A stretch of 64,000 nt of DNA, taken from positions 4,358,279 to 4,422,278 of the forward strand of contig NZ_CP011514.1 of the NCBI RefSeq assembly GCF_001653795.1, written 5' to 3'. Of this stretch, positions 28,460 to 37,532 are shown in pieces. The DNA is from Mitsuaria sp. 7 (lineage in GTDB: Bacteria; Pseudomonadota; Gammaproteobacteria; Burkholderiales; Burkholderiaceae_C). The notes beneath the pieces were generated by a model, which did not search any database, was not told the DNA's origin, and saw only the letters and a program-made list of their open reading frames with translations. A program made the translations under genes and the position numbers. How positions within the stretch are numbered: the stretch's first letter is position 1; every line of letters starts with the position of its first letter.

Positions 28460-30073
28460 ATGACGACAGTCTTTTCCGGATCTTCCAGATCGTTCTGGAA
28501 GCATGCCGCCTGGACGATGCTGGCTTCAAGCCTGGCCCTGCTGCCCGGCCTGTCATGGAGCGGCGGCGGCGGACCGGGTCGCTCGGGCGCGTTGACGCTC
28601 GGTGCGGAGAACGTGAACGACTCGCCGCTCAAGGCGTCGAACTATCGTCAGCTGATGCGGTTCGTGCCCCGCTCGGACCTGCAGATCGATCGGGTCTATT
28701 TCGGCTTCAAGCTCAAGGGCGCCCGGTGCTGGGACACCGGCGACGAGTATGGCGCCGGAGACGGCGGCACGATGCTCGTCCGGCTGGTCGACATCAACGC
28801 GTCCACCGGCCTGCCCGCGGCGGAGATCGCCTCGGAAACCGTCAACGGCTGCACCCGGCACAACCAGGCCAAGGCGGAGGTCCGCAACGAGACGCCGGTC
28901 CTCGCCTGGGCCGCGCTGCGCGCCTCGCTGAAGGCCGGGAAGATGTACGGCCTGATCATCAGCAACGTCCATCCGGACCCGGCGCGCAACTTCTTCTCCT
29001 TCAACGCCCCCATCGGCGACGCGACGCTGGCCGGCCCGCACGGTCGCAACGAGCTCGACAAGGATGCGACCGACGCCCTCTTGTCGCTCGATCCGCGCGA
29101 GCACGTGGCGTGGTCAGAGGACAGCGGCAAGACCTGGCGCTACGGCAAAGCCAACGGCCAGTACCCGTCCTACATGAACGACCACGATCAGGCGCATCCG
29201 GCGACGCGTCTGCCGCAGTACGGCTTCCGGTTGACCAACGGCAGCAACGTGCCCGCGCAGCCGTACTACGCCTACTCGCTCGATTGCACGAATTGCACCG
29301 TCGCCTACGGCAACCTGCGCGTGACGCGCAGTCTCACCGAGGCCGGCGGCTTCACGGCCGGCACCGCCGGCATCGGCACGCTGACCGTGAAGAACCTCAG
29401 CACGGGACAGGAGTCCAGCTGCACGCCCTACCAGGGCTACGGCTTCAACCAGTGCAGCCTGGCGCGCGCCGTCCCCGTGCAGCCGGGCCAGATCTACAGC
29501 ATCACCGCGACGGGATCCGTCGAGCTGATGAAGATGGATTACTCCATGCGCCTGCTGTTCCCGCAGGTCGGGCATGAGAGCGCGGACTTCCCCGGCTATC
29601 AGCCCTCTCCCCGGGCGGGGACCAATCGCGAGGACGTGCCCAGCCTGTGGGCCGGTCCGCTGTCACCGCTGGTCGCGTCCGACGCGCCGCCCCCCGCGTG
29701 GTCGCGGCAGATCGAGGCGGAGAGCTTCACCGCCCAGCAGGGCGTGCAGACGGAGTCCTGCTCCGAAGGCGGCCTCGACGTCGGCCGCATCGACACCGGT
29801 GACTGGATGGCCTACGCGAAGGTCGCCTTCCCCACCAGCGGGACCTACCGCGTGGAGTACCGCGTGGCCAGCACCGGCGGCGGAACGCTGTCGCTGGACC
29901 TCAACGCCGGGACCCTCGTCCTGGGCTCGCTGGCCGTTCCCGCGACCGGCGGCGCGCAGACCTGGCGCACGGTGTCGCACACCGTGACCATCAACGCCGG
30001 CACCTACGACGTCGGTGTCTACGCCTCGAAGGGCGGGTGGAATCTGAACTGGCTGCGCTTCACGAAGCTCTAG
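28460..30073 (+). CDS. Secreted protein with C-terminal CBM6 carbohydrate-binding module
   Basis: The 537-residue protein has a signal peptide (cleavage near residue 33) and a GGAG ribosome site. Residues about 35-400 form a beta-rich region that I do not recognise, with paired cysteines (CWDTGDEYGAGDGG, CTNC). Residues about 414-537 are a CBM6-like module: WSRQIEAESFTAQQGVQTE, then GGLDVGRIDTGDWMAYAKVAFPTSGTYRVEYRVAS and a final WNLNWLRF. CBM6 modules bind polysaccharides, including chitosan in some chitosanases. Placement near the chitosanase locus suggests a polymer-binding role; the unknown N-terminal part may hold an uncharacterised catalytic domain. Confidence 0.78.
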   Translation: MTTVFSGSSRSFWKHAAWTMLASSLALLPGLSWSGGGGPGRSGALTLGAENVNDSPLKASNYRQLMRFVPRSDLQIDRVYFGFKLKGARCWDTGDEYGAGDGGTMLVRLVDINASTGLPAAEIASETVNGCTRHNQAKAEVRNETPVLAWAALRASLKAGKMYGLIISNVHPDPARNFFSFNAPIGDATLAGPHGRNELDKDATDALLSLDPREHVAWSEDSGKTWRYGKANGQYPSYMNDHDQAHPATRLPQYGFRLTNGSNVPAQPYYAYSLDCTNCTVAYGNLRVTRSLTEAGGFTAGTAGIGTLTVKNLSTGQESSCTPYQGYGFNQCSLARAVPVQPGQIYSITATGSVELMKMDYSMRLLFPQVGHESADFPGYQPSPRAGTNREDVPSLWAGPLSPLVASDAPPPAWSRQIEAESFTAQQGVQTESCSEGGLDVGRIDTGDWMAYAKVAFPTSGTYRVEYRVASTGGGTLSLDLNAGTLVLGSLAVPATGGAQTWRTVSHTVTINAGTYDVGVYASKGGWNLNWLRFTKL

Positions 30074-30208
30074 CAGCAGGTTCGGGCTGCGCCTGCAGGG
30101 AACAGACAGTGCCAGCGCCGTTCTTGCGAGTGAGACTCGGTCTGCCGGAGGCGGAGCACCGTCCGCCGACCCTGCATTCCTTTTCCTCTGCAAAAACGAG
30201 AGCACGAC

Positions 30209-30745
30209 ATGAAAGTTCTTCTTGCGCTGGCCGTTTCCTGCTTGGCGCTCCAGATGGCCCCCCCGGCCAAAGCGGCCAACGTGGCCGACGGCCCCAAGAG
30301 CGACGACCCGCAGGTCAAGGCCAACCTCAAGCGCTTCGACCAGCTGGACTTCGACGCCTACAGCGAGCGCAAGGACATGGACCTGTTCCGCAAGCTGCAC
30401 TGCCATGACGTGAAGGTCGTCTATCCGGATGGACGAACCACCCATGGGATCGACGCCCATGTGCATGACATCCACACCATCTTCTTCAACGGCACGCCGG
30501 ACTCCAGGGTCACCGCCCACCCGGTCGCCATCGGCCAGGGCCACTGGACGGCCGTCACCGGGGTCATCGAGGCGACCTTCTCCGAACCGATGAAGATCCC
30601 CGGCGACAAGGACATCCCGCCGACGGGGAAGAAGGCCAAGGTGGCCATGGTGACGATGGCCAGGTGGCGGGACGGATGCATCGCCGAAGAACAGATCTTC
30701 TTCGACAACGCCACCTACATGAAGCAGTTGGGCCTCAGTCAATGA
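30209..30745 (+). CDS. Exported SnoaL/NTF2-like protein
   Basis: The 178-residue protein has a signal peptide (MKVLLALAVSCLALQMAPPAKA, cleaving near residue 22) and an NTF2-like fold of the SnoaL type: NLKRFDQLDFDAYSERKDMDLFRKLHCHDVKVVYPDGRTTHGIDAHVHDI, ending with GCIAEEQIFFDNATYMKQLG. Such domains bind small molecules or catalyse cyclisations and isomerisations, and many have unknown roles. The His-rich pocket (HCHD, HVHD, HTIFF) is notable. Neighbours give no pathway. Confidence 0.78.
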   Translation: MKVLLALAVSCLALQMAPPAKAANVADGPKSDDPQVKANLKRFDQLDFDAYSERKDMDLFRKLHCHDVKVVYPDGRTTHGIDAHVHDIHTIFFNGTPDSRVTAHPVAIGQGHWTAVTGVIEATFSEPMKIPGDKDIPPTGKKAKVAMVTMARWRDGCIAEEQIFFDNATYMKQLGLSQ

Positions 30746-30757
30746 GGCCGTTCAGCC

Positions 30758-31072
30758 TCAGCCGACGAGGCGGCCTTCGGTGATGACTGCGCGGTAGGTG
30801 GCACCGCGGAACCGATGCTGCGCGGCAGCCTGATACGCGGGGCTGAAGTACCACGCGCGTGCCGCTTCGAGCGACGGGAACTGGAGCAGGACCACGCCCT
30901 CCATCGGCGCGCCTTCCACGACTTCATGCGCGTCGTAGGCGGCCAACACCTGGGCGTCATGTCCTTCGAAGGTCGCCCCGACGGCGGCGCCGTACTTCGA
31001 CATCTCCTCGGCGTCCAGGGTCGCCTCCTTGATGAAGACGATGTAGGCGGGCTTGGTCGCGGCGGTGCTCAT
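30758..31072 (-). CDS. DUF1330 protein
   Basis: The 104-residue protein fits the DUF1330 family (ferredoxin-like dimeric alpha/beta barrel): PAYIVFIKEATLDAEEMSKYGAAVGATFEGHDAQVLAAYDAHEVVEGAP, then VVLLQFPSLEAARAWYFSPAYQAAAQHR. The function is not known; members often sit near redox or stress genes. Its start overlaps the GlcG-type gene by four bases (ATGA), so the pair is translationally coupled. Confidence 0.9.
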   Translation of the reverse strand: MSTAATKPAYIVFIKEATLDAEEMSKYGAAVGATFEGHDAQVLAAYDAHEVVEGAPMEGVVLLQFPSLEAARAWYFSPAYQAAAQHRFRGATYRAVITEGRLVG

Positions 31073-31509
31073 GCGGCCACCTCGAAACCGAGTCCGCGCA
31101 GGGCGACGACGGCGGCGTCGTGGTCCTGCTGCGCCGTTCCGCCCGAGATGCCGATGCCGCCGACGACCTTCCCGCCCGCGACGATGGGGACCCCGCCCCC
31201 CACCGCCATCACGCGGGGATGGTTCGCCAGGGGCGCGGTGGCGGGTTGGGCGACCACGTGGTTCCAGACGTCGGTGCTGAGACCGAAGGACGTGGCCGTG
31301 TAGGCCTTGTCGATGGCCACGCCGACGGTGAGGAAGGGCGCCGCGTCGGCGCGCTCGAACGCGCTCAGGTGTCCGCCGCCGTCGGTGATGGCGATGGCGG
31401 CCTGGAAGCCGATGTCATCGGCGGCCTTGCGCGCGGCGAGCAGGAGATCCTGGGCCTTGTCGCGGGAGATCGACGCCGTGGCGTGGGTGTGGGACGTGTG
31501 CTGGGACAT
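31069..31509 (-). CDS. GlcG/HbpS heme-binding family protein
   Basis: The 146-residue protein is a member of the GlcG/HbpS family: AARKAADDIGFQAAIAITDGGGHLSAFERADAAPFLTVGVAIDKAYTA, and the ending NHPRVMAVGGGVPIVAGGKVVGGIGISGGTAQQDHDAAVVALRGLG. HbpS of Streptomyces binds heme and senses redox stress; GlcG is of unknown function. There is no signal peptide; a His/Thr-rich start precedes the fold. It is the first gene of a two-gene unit with DUF1330 and is divergent from a hybrid histidine kinase. Confidence 0.88.
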   Translation of the reverse strand: MSQHTSHTHATASISRDKAQDLLLAARKAADDIGFQAAIAITDGGGHLSAFERADAAPFLTVGVAIDKAYTATSFGLSTDVWNHVVAQPATAPLANHPRVMAVGGGVPIVAGGKVVGGIGISGGTAQQDHDAAVVALRGLGFEVAA

Positions 31510-31665
31510 GGATCGGCTTTCGAGAAAATGGGGAGAAGCAGGGTCAATGTAGGTCTGGCTCCCACCCTTGAAAAGACGTAGTCGGACCGGTTCTCTTTCA
31601 AACGCAGATTGAAGATGCCGGAGCCCCGGAGCCCTCGCCGGGGGCGGCGGCGCTACCATTCGCCC

Positions 31666-33939
31666 ATGGGCACGCAACAGCACTACATCGACGCGATCGG
31701 CCGGATGGCCGTGGTGCCGACCATCCTGGACGCCACCGCGCGCCTGACCGGGATGCGGTTCACCGCCGTCGCCCGCGTGACCGACACCTCCTGGACGGCC
31801 TGCGCCGTGCGAGACGAGATCGCCTTCGGGCTCAAGCCCGGCGACGAACTGGAACTCGTCACGACGATCTGCGACGAGATCCGCCAGCACGGACGCCCCA
31901 TCATCTTCGGCAGCGCCAGCGCCGACGAGTACTTCCGCAACCACCCGACGCCCCGGCAGTACGGCTTCGAGAGCTACGTCTCGATCCCGATCTTCCGCGC
32001 CGACGGCTCGTTCTTCGGCACCCTGTGTGCGATAGACCCTCTGCCCGCCAAGCTGGACGACCCCCTGCTGCTGCAGACGCTGGAGCTGTTCGCCAAGCTC
32101 ATCGGCACGCAGCTCGATGCCCAGGACCTGGATGCCCAGCGACTGGCCGCGCTCGCGGCGGCCGCCGATGCGCGCGAACTGCTCGAATGGGAGAACCAGC
32201 GCATCACCGCGCTGCTCAATGAGCGCGAACAGGTGGAGCGCGTCATCACGCGCGAACTCAACGACACGCGGCGCCTGCGCGACGTGGCCGCCCGTCTCAT
32301 CGGCACCGACGGCGGCTCGACGCTGTTCGGCGAGATCCTCGAAGCGGCCATCGAGATCCTGGGCGGCAACGCCGGCACGATCCAGCTGCTGGACGAGCAG
32401 ACGCACTGCCTGACCTTCCTCGCCTCCCGCGGCTTCAGCCCGGAGGTCACGGCGCACTTCGCCGTCGTCGACGCGGCCTCGGGCTCCCCGTGCGGCCGGG
32501 CGCTGGCCGCCGGTCAGCGGACTTTCATGCGCTTCGACGACCCCGACGATCCCGACCTGGACGGCTCCAACCGCCTGCATCTGGACGACGGCGTGCGCTT
32601 CGCCCAATCCACACCGCTGATCAGCCGGTCCGGCCGCCCGATCGGGATGTTCTCCGTCCATTGGGCCGAGCCGCCCGAGCTCAGCGAACGCGAGCTCCGC
32701 TTCCTCGACCTGCTGGGTCGCCAGGCCGCCGACCTGATCGAGCGCAACCAGGTGCAGGACACGCTGCTGGCGCGCGAGCGCGAACTGGAGGAGGAAGCCC
32801 GACGCAAGGATGAGTTCATCGCCGTGCTGGCCCATGAGCTGCGCAATCCGCTGGCTCCGATCCGCAGCGGCATCGAGGTGCTCAAGCGCGCCAACGGCGA
32901 CATCAAGCTGATCGAGCGCGTCCGGCCGATGATGGAGCGGCAGATCGGCCAGGTCGTCCACCTCATCGACGACCTGCTGGACGTCTCGCGGATCCGGTCC
33001 GGCAAGGTGGAACTGAAACGCGAATGGGTGAGCCTGCAATCGCTCGTCGAGAGCGCGCTGGAGGCGCACCGCGGCCAGGTCGCGACCGGGGGCATCGAGC
33101 TCGTGGTCGCACTCGACGACCCGGAACGGCAGCTCGACGTCGATCCGACGCGGCTGTCGCAGGTCATCTCCAACGTGCTCCACAACGCGGTGAAGTTCAC
33201 CCCGATGGGCGGCCGCATCACGATCCGCTCCACCGTCGAGCCCGCCGCTTCAGGAGAAGGCGCGGAGCAGGTGCTGCGCATCACCGACTCCGGCGTCGGC
33301 ATCGCCGCGGAGATGCTGCCCAACATCTTCGACCTGTTCACGCAGGCGCGGTCCGACAGCTCGCGACATGGCGGGATGGGGATCGGGCTGGCGCTGTCGC
33401 GCAGCCTCATGGCGCTGCACGGCGGCTCGATCGCAGCGACCAGCATAGGCGCGGGCCACGGCAGCGAATTCGTCATCCGGCTGCCCGTGGGCGTGCCCGC
33501 GGCGGCGCCCACCGCGCCTGATCGCGCGGAAGGGGACGCCGATCTGGCCGGACTCCGCGTGCTGGTGGTCGACGACAACCAGGACGCCGCCGACGGCGTC
33601 GCGATGCTGCTGACGATGTGCGGCGGCGAAGTCCGCGTGGCCTACGACGCCACGCGCATCGTGGACGACGTGCGCACGTTCGAGCCCGGCCTGGTGCTGC
33701 TGGACATCGGCCTGCCCGGCATCGACGGCTACCAGGCCTGCCGCAACGTGCGCGAGGAGATCGGCGCCGACGTGCACATCGTGGCCCTGACCGGATGGGG
33801 GCAGGAAGAAGACCAGCGCCGCGCGACGGCCGCGGGCTTCAACGCGCATCTCACGAAGCCCGTGGATCTGGCGAGCCTGGCGCGGATCGCGTCGACAGCG
33901 GCGCTCAAGACGGATCGATCGATGGGCAGCGCCACCTGA
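31666..33939 (+). CDS. Soluble GAF-GAF hybrid histidine kinase with receiver
   Basis: The 757-residue protein has a GAF domain (about 10-150), a coiled coil (about 150-200), a second GAF domain (about 210-350), a HisKA domain with His390 (AVLAHELRNPLAPI), a HATPase domain (about 490-610, NVLHNAVKFTPMGG, SDSGVG-type and HGGMGIGLALSRSL boxes) and a C-terminal receiver with phosphoacceptor Asp680 (VLLDIGLPGIDGY). It has no membrane segment, so it senses cytoplasmic signals. No output regulator is adjacent; it may pass phosphate on through a phosphotransfer protein. The ATG at 31666 begins the first GAF; a TTG at 31609 is an alternative. Confidence 0.9.
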   Translation: MGTQQHYIDAIGRMAVVPTILDATARLTGMRFTAVARVTDTSWTACAVRDEIAFGLKPGDELELVTTICDEIRQHGRPIIFGSASADEYFRNHPTPRQYGFESYVSIPIFRADGSFFGTLCAIDPLPAKLDDPLLLQTLELFAKLIGTQLDAQDLDAQRLAALAAAADARELLEWENQRITALLNEREQVERVITRELNDTRRLRDVAARLIGTDGGSTLFGEILEAAIEILGGNAGTIQLLDEQTHCLTFLASRGFSPEVTAHFAVVDAASGSPCGRALAAGQRTFMRFDDPDDPDLDGSNRLHLDDGVRFAQSTPLISRSGRPIGMFSVHWAEPPELSERELRFLDLLGRQAADLIERNQVQDTLLARERELEEEARRKDEFIAVLAHELRNPLAPIRSGIEVLKRANGDIKLIERVRPMMERQIGQVVHLIDDLLDVSRIRSGKVELKREWVSLQSLVESALEAHRGQVATGGIELVVALDDPERQLDVDPTRLSQVISNVLHNAVKFTPMGGRITIRSTVEPAASGEGAEQVLRITDSGVGIAAEMLPNIFDLFTQARSDSSRHGGMGIGLALSRSLMALHGGSIAATSIGAGHGSEFVIRLPVGVPAAAPTAPDRAEGDADLAGLRVLVVDDNQDAADGVAMLLTMCGGEVRVAYDATRIVDDVRTFEPGLVLLDIGLPGIDGYQACRNVREEIGADVHIVALTGWGQEEDQRRATAAGFNAHLTKPVDLASLARIASTAALKTDRSMGSAT

Positions 33940-33979
33940 CCGACGAGAGGACGGACTGGAAAACGGACTGGAAGACGGG

Positions 33980-35107
33980 CTAGAAGTCGGCGCCCGTCTT
34001 CGCATTGCGCGCGCGGATCGCCTCTTCCGTCCGCGGCACCAGCGTCTCCAGGCCCGTCCGCACGGCCTGGGCCTGCACCTCGTCGATGAACGGCCGGAGC
34101 GCCTCGTCATAACGACGGAACGCCTCGACGTGATCGCCGCCGGCAGTCCGCATCGCCTCGCCCAGCGCCGCCGCGCCATCGATGGCCAGCGACCCGCCCA
34201 TGCCGGCCGCCGGTGACGCGCAGTACGCGGCGTCCCCCACCAGCACGACCCGACCCCGCGACCACGCCGGCATGCGGATCTGGCACAGCTTGTCGAAGTA
34301 GAAGCTCGCCGAGGCCTCGATCTCCTTGAGCATCTCCGGCGTCCGCCAACCCACGCCGGCGAACTGCTCGGCGATGATCTCGCGCTGACGCGCCTCATCG
34401 CGATGGTCGACGGCGAGCTCGGTCTCGCTGACGAAACCGAGGATGACGTCGGTCTTGTCCTTGTAGGCGTTCAGCATGACCGCCTTGCCCGGCACGTTGA
34501 ACAGCTGCGCGGTGTCGCGCCCGATGAGCAGCTTGTCCAGGATCGTGATCGAGAAATACTGTTCGAGGAAATGCGCGTACTGCGACTCCTCGCCGAACCA
34601 GAGCCTGCGCACGCCCGAGTGCATGCCGTCGCATCCGAGCACGAGATCGAACACGCGCGGCGCGCCGTGCCTGAATGCGACCTCGACGCCGCCGGCCGTC
34701 TCGGTCAGCCCGACGATGCTGTCCCCGAACACGAAGCGCGCGCGGCCCTGGGCGGCGTTGAACAGGATGTCGAGCAGCACGTTGCGCTCGATCTCGAACT
34801 CGTCCTCCGGCGGCGGCTCGTCCTCCTCGCGGACGACGATCGCCCGCTCGGTGCCGTCGTCGGCGTTCTTGAACTCCCATCGCCGCAGGTGCAGGCGATT
34901 CGCGCGGATCGCGTCCAGCACTCCCATGCGCCGGACGATGTCGACGGTGTTCCCGCGGATGTCGACCGCGGTGCCGCCCGTGCGCAGGCCCGGTCCGATC
35001 TCGACGACCGTCACGTCGTAGCCCAGCTCGCTCATCCAGTACGCGGACGACAGTCCCGCGAAACTCGCGCCCGAAATGAGCACCTTCTTTCCGTTCATCG
35101 ACGTCAT
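33980..35107 (-). CDS. FAD-dependent monooxygenase (TetX/PHBH-like)
   Basis: The 375-residue flavoprotein has the dinucleotide motif KVLISGASFAGLSSAYWMSELGYDVTVVE near the start, the DG motif (VLGCDGMHSGVRRLWFG) and the GD motif (RVVLVGDAAYCASPAAGMGGSLAIDGAAAL), all typical of class A flavin monooxygenases that hydroxylate aromatic or drug-like molecules with NAD(P)H. It is divergent from a TetR regulator that very likely represses it through the repeats in between. An ATG at 35098 is an alternative start three codons in. The substrate is unknown. Confidence 0.9.
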   Translation of the reverse strand: MTSMNGKKVLISGASFAGLSSAYWMSELGYDVTVVEIGPGLRTGGTAVDIRGNTVDIVRRMGVLDAIRANRLHLRRWEFKNADDGTERAIVVREEDEPPPEDEFEIERNVLLDILFNAAQGRARFVFGDSIVGLTETAGGVEVAFRHGAPRVFDLVLGCDGMHSGVRRLWFGEESQYAHFLEQYFSITILDKLLIGRDTAQLFNVPGKAVMLNAYKDKTDVILGFVSETELAVDHRDEARQREIIAEQFAGVGWRTPEMLKEIEASASFYFDKLCQIRMPAWSRGRVVLVGDAAYCASPAAGMGGSLAIDGAAALGEAMRTAGGDHVEAFRRYDEALRPFIDEVQAQAVRTGLETLVPRTEEAIRARNAKTGADF

Positions 35108-35151
35108 CCGTTGATCCCATCGCGCGGCAACACGGCGCGATCGACGGAAAG

Positions 35152-35208
35152 TTTGTACTCGGTATAACTTTTTCGCAAGTAATTTTTTACTCGATACAAC
35201 TTTCTTCG
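35152..35208. promoter_or_regulatory. Two direct operator-like repeats between monooxygenase and TetR genes
   Basis: Two copies of TACTCGxTAxAACTT start at 35156 and 35188, 32 bases apart (about three helical turns), in an AT-rich pocket. Each copy is centred on an imperfect inverted repeat of TTxTAC and GTAxAA around TCG. This is the expected place for a TetR-family dimer pair controlling both divergent promoters. The intervening TTTTTTCGC and AATTTTTT stretches may be promoter elements. Confidence 0.65.
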
Positions 35209-35285
35209 TCACTGCGGGAGCGGAACGACCTGGCGACGCCCTGCCGACGATCGCGACGTGGTCGCATCGGCTAAGCTGCGCGCCC

Positions 35286-35912
35286 ATGGGCGAGCTACGC
35301 GAGAGCAAGAAACGCGAGACCCGGCAACGGATCTCGGATGTGGCGACAGGACTGTTCTTCGAGCGCGGTTTCGACGCCGTGACGATCGACGAGATCGCAC
35401 TGGGGGCGAACGTGTCGAAGATGACCGTCTTCAACTACTTTCCGCGCAAGGAAGACCTGCTGCTCGACCGCGAGGACGATCTGAAGCTGGCGCCCTTCCG
35501 GGAGGCGGTGCGCAACCGGCCGGACGGGCAATCGCCGGTCGACGCGATCCGGGCGCTGCTGCGCACGATGAGCAGCGAGAAGCACCCGCTCTGCTACATC
35601 GGCCCGCCGGCGCTGGACTGGTGGCGCGTCCTGGCGTCGAGCGCATCGCTGCAGGCGCGGCTGCGCGAGCTGTCGGACGAGGGCGCCGAGGCGCTCGCGA
35701 TCGAGCTCGGCGGCGCCAAGCCCGACGGCCGGTCGCGACTGATGGCCGGGTTGATCGCGCTCACGCTGCGCACCGCACGCGAGGAGACGGTCCGGATGAT
35801 GGCACGCGGTGTTTCGGCGAAGAAGGCGAACGCCGCCTTCCTGGTCCTGATGGAACAGGGGCTGACGGCCGTCGAGACGCTCGAGACACTTCCGCTCCAA
35901 GCCGATTGCTGA
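35286..35912 (+). CDS. TetR-family transcriptional regulator
   Basis: The 208-residue regulator has the TetR helix-turn-helix ([47 protein letters not shown], about 14-60) and an all-helical ligand domain (DALDWWRV... to the end). It is divergent from the FAD-monooxygenase and likely represses it until an aromatic inducer binds. Its stop TGA shares a base with the ATG of the pseudouridine synthase gene. Confidence 0.9.
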   Translation: MGELRESKKRETRQRISDVATGLFFERGFDAVTIDEIALGANVSKMTVFNYFPRKEDLLLDREDDLKLAPFREAVRNRPDGQSPVDAIRALLRTMSSEKHPLCYIGPPALDWWRVLASSASLQARLRELSDEGAEALAIELGGAKPDGRSRLMAGLIALTLRTAREETVRMMARGVSAKKANAAFLVLMEQGLTAVETLETLPLQADC

Positions 35913-36595
35913 TGATGCGCCCCACCGGATCCGCTGCCTCTTCTCCCCGCCTGATCTGCTTCAACAAGCCCTACGGCGTGCTCAGCCAGTTCACGCCTGA
36001 AGGTCGGTGGCGGGGACTGAAGGACTTCCTCCAGATGCCCGGTGTCCACGCTGCCGGGCGGTTGGACGGCGACAGCGAGGGCCTGTTGCTCCTCACCGAT
36101 GACGGACAGCTCCAGGCCCGCATCGCCAGTCCGCGCTTCAAGATGGACAAGACCTATTGGGTGCAGGTGGAGGGGCTGCCCGACGAGCGCGCCCTGTCCG
36201 CGCTGCGCGACGGCGTCGAGCTCAACGACGGGAAGACGCTGCCCGCGCAGGCACGCTTGCTGACCGAGGCGCCGGCGCTCTGGGAGCGGGATCCGCCGAT
36301 CCGCGTGCGCCAGTCCATCCCGACCTGCTGGATCGAGCTGGTGATCCGGGAAGGCCGCAACCGGCAGGTGCGGCGAATGACGGCGGCGGTCGGGCATCCC
36401 ACCTTGCGGCTGGTGCGCGCCGCCGTCGGTCCCTACCGGCTGGACGGTCTCCTGCCGGGGGAGTGGCGGGAGTCACCGCTCAGCGCGGCGCTCACCGAAG
36501 CGCTCCAGCTCGCGGCAGCGCAGACGCTCAAGGCTTCGTCAACAGCTGCTGCACGCTCGAGAAGTCCAGGCCGCCGCGGCCCGCCCGGCCGTTGA
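35912..36595 (+). CDS. rluE: RluE-like 23S rRNA pseudouridine synthase
   Basis: The 227-residue protein matches the small RsuA/RluE group of pseudouridine synthases, which modify uridine in rRNA. It has [15 protein letters not shown], the catalytic [16 protein letters not shown] with Asp52, KTYWVQVEG and [24 protein letters not shown]. There is no S4 domain, as in RluE. The last 20 residues are basic and outside the fold, and the end overlaps mmsB in antisense by 68 bases, so a shorter functional protein is possible. It starts at the TGATG junction with the TetR gene. Confidence 0.9.
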   Translation: MMRPTGSAASSPRLICFNKPYGVLSQFTPEGRWRGLKDFLQMPGVHAAGRLDGDSEGLLLLTDDGQLQARIASPRFKMDKTYWVQVEGLPDERALSALRDGVELNDGKTLPAQARLLTEAPALWERDPPIRVRQSIPTCWIELVIREGRNRQVRRMTAAVGHPTLRLVRAAVGPYRLDGLLPGEWRESPLSAALTEALQLAAAQTLKASSTAAARSRSPGRRGPPGR

Positions 36596-37445
36596 GCGCA
36601 TAGAGGTTGCGCGCGAGCTCGCCGAGCGGCACGGCCGCGCCGACCTGCAGCGCGGCTTCGACCGCCAGGCCGAGGTCCTTGAGCATCAGGTCGCTGCCGA
36701 AGCCGCCGGTGTAGCCGCGCGACGCGGGCGCTTCCGGCTTCACGCCGGGCCAGGGATTGCAGACCTCGGTGGCCCAGCTGCGGCCGGTGCTGACGGCCAT
36801 CATCGCGGAAAGCGCCTGAGGATCCAGGCCGTGGGACACACCGAGCGCCAGCGCTTCGCCGGTCACCGCCATGATCACGCCGAGCGCCATGTTGTTGCAC
36901 AGCTTGGCGACCTGGCCGGCGCCGGATGCACCCATGTGGAAGATGTTCCTGCCCATCGCGGACAGCACGGGGCGGGCGCGTTCCAGCGCCGCCGCCTCGC
37001 CGCCGACGATGAAGGTCAGCGTGCCCGCTGCGGCGCCTGCCGTGCCGCCGGACACCGGCGCATCGATCATCGCGAGCCCGCGTGCTTGCGCGGCCTCGGC
37101 CACGCGCTGCGCGCTCGCCGGGGCGATGGTGCTGCAGTCGATGACAAGCGCGCCCGCGGCGATGCGGGCGATGAGCCCGTCGTCGCCAAGGAACAGCGAC
37201 TCGACGTGCTTGCTGGCCGGCAGCATCGAGATCACCACCGATGCGCCTTCCACGGCCGCTGCGGCCGAGGGCGCCACGGTGACGCCCACCGCGCGCGCCG
37301 CCGTCAGCGCGGCCTCGCTCAAGTCGAAGGCCGCGACCGCGTAGCCGCCCTTCACCAGATTGGCCGCCATCGGCCCACCCATGTGGCCGAGGCCGATGAA
37401 GGCGATGCGTTCAGCGGTCGTCGCTTGGCCGGTTGCGTTGCCCAT
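36528..37445 (-). CDS. mmsB: 3-hydroxyisobutyrate dehydrogenase
   Basis: The 305-residue enzyme oxidises 3-hydroxyisobutyrate to methylmalonate semialdehyde with NAD+ in valine catabolism. It has the N-terminal dinucleotide motif [24 protein letters not shown], the substrate motif [22 protein letters not shown], the catalytic Lys181 ([13 protein letters not shown]) and a C-terminal helical region typical of the family. The ATG at 37445 has a GGAGA site at good spacing. It is the last gene of the mmsA operon; the 3' end is antisense to the pseudouridine synthase. Confidence 0.94.
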   Translation of the reverse strand: MGNATGQATTAERIAFIGLGHMGGPMAANLVKGGYAVAAFDLSEAALTAARAVGVTVAPSAAAAVEGASVVISMLPASKHVESLFLGDDGLIARIAAGALVIDCSTIAPASAQRVAEAAQARGLAMIDAPVSGGTAGAAAGTLTFIVGGEAAALERARPVLSAMGRNIFHMGASGAGQVAKLCNNMALGVIMAVTGEALALGVSHGLDPQALSAMMAVSTGRSWATEVCNPWPGVKPEAPASRGYTGGFGSDLMLKDLGLAVEAALQVGAAVPLGELARNLYALNGRAGRGGLDFSSVQQLLTKP

Positions 37446-37532
37446 GGTCCTGTCTCCTTGTCTTGACGGCATGCGCGGTGGGCGATGCCGTGTCGTCATG
37501 CAATGTGCTCGATGCGCCCTGCTGCGTTCAAC

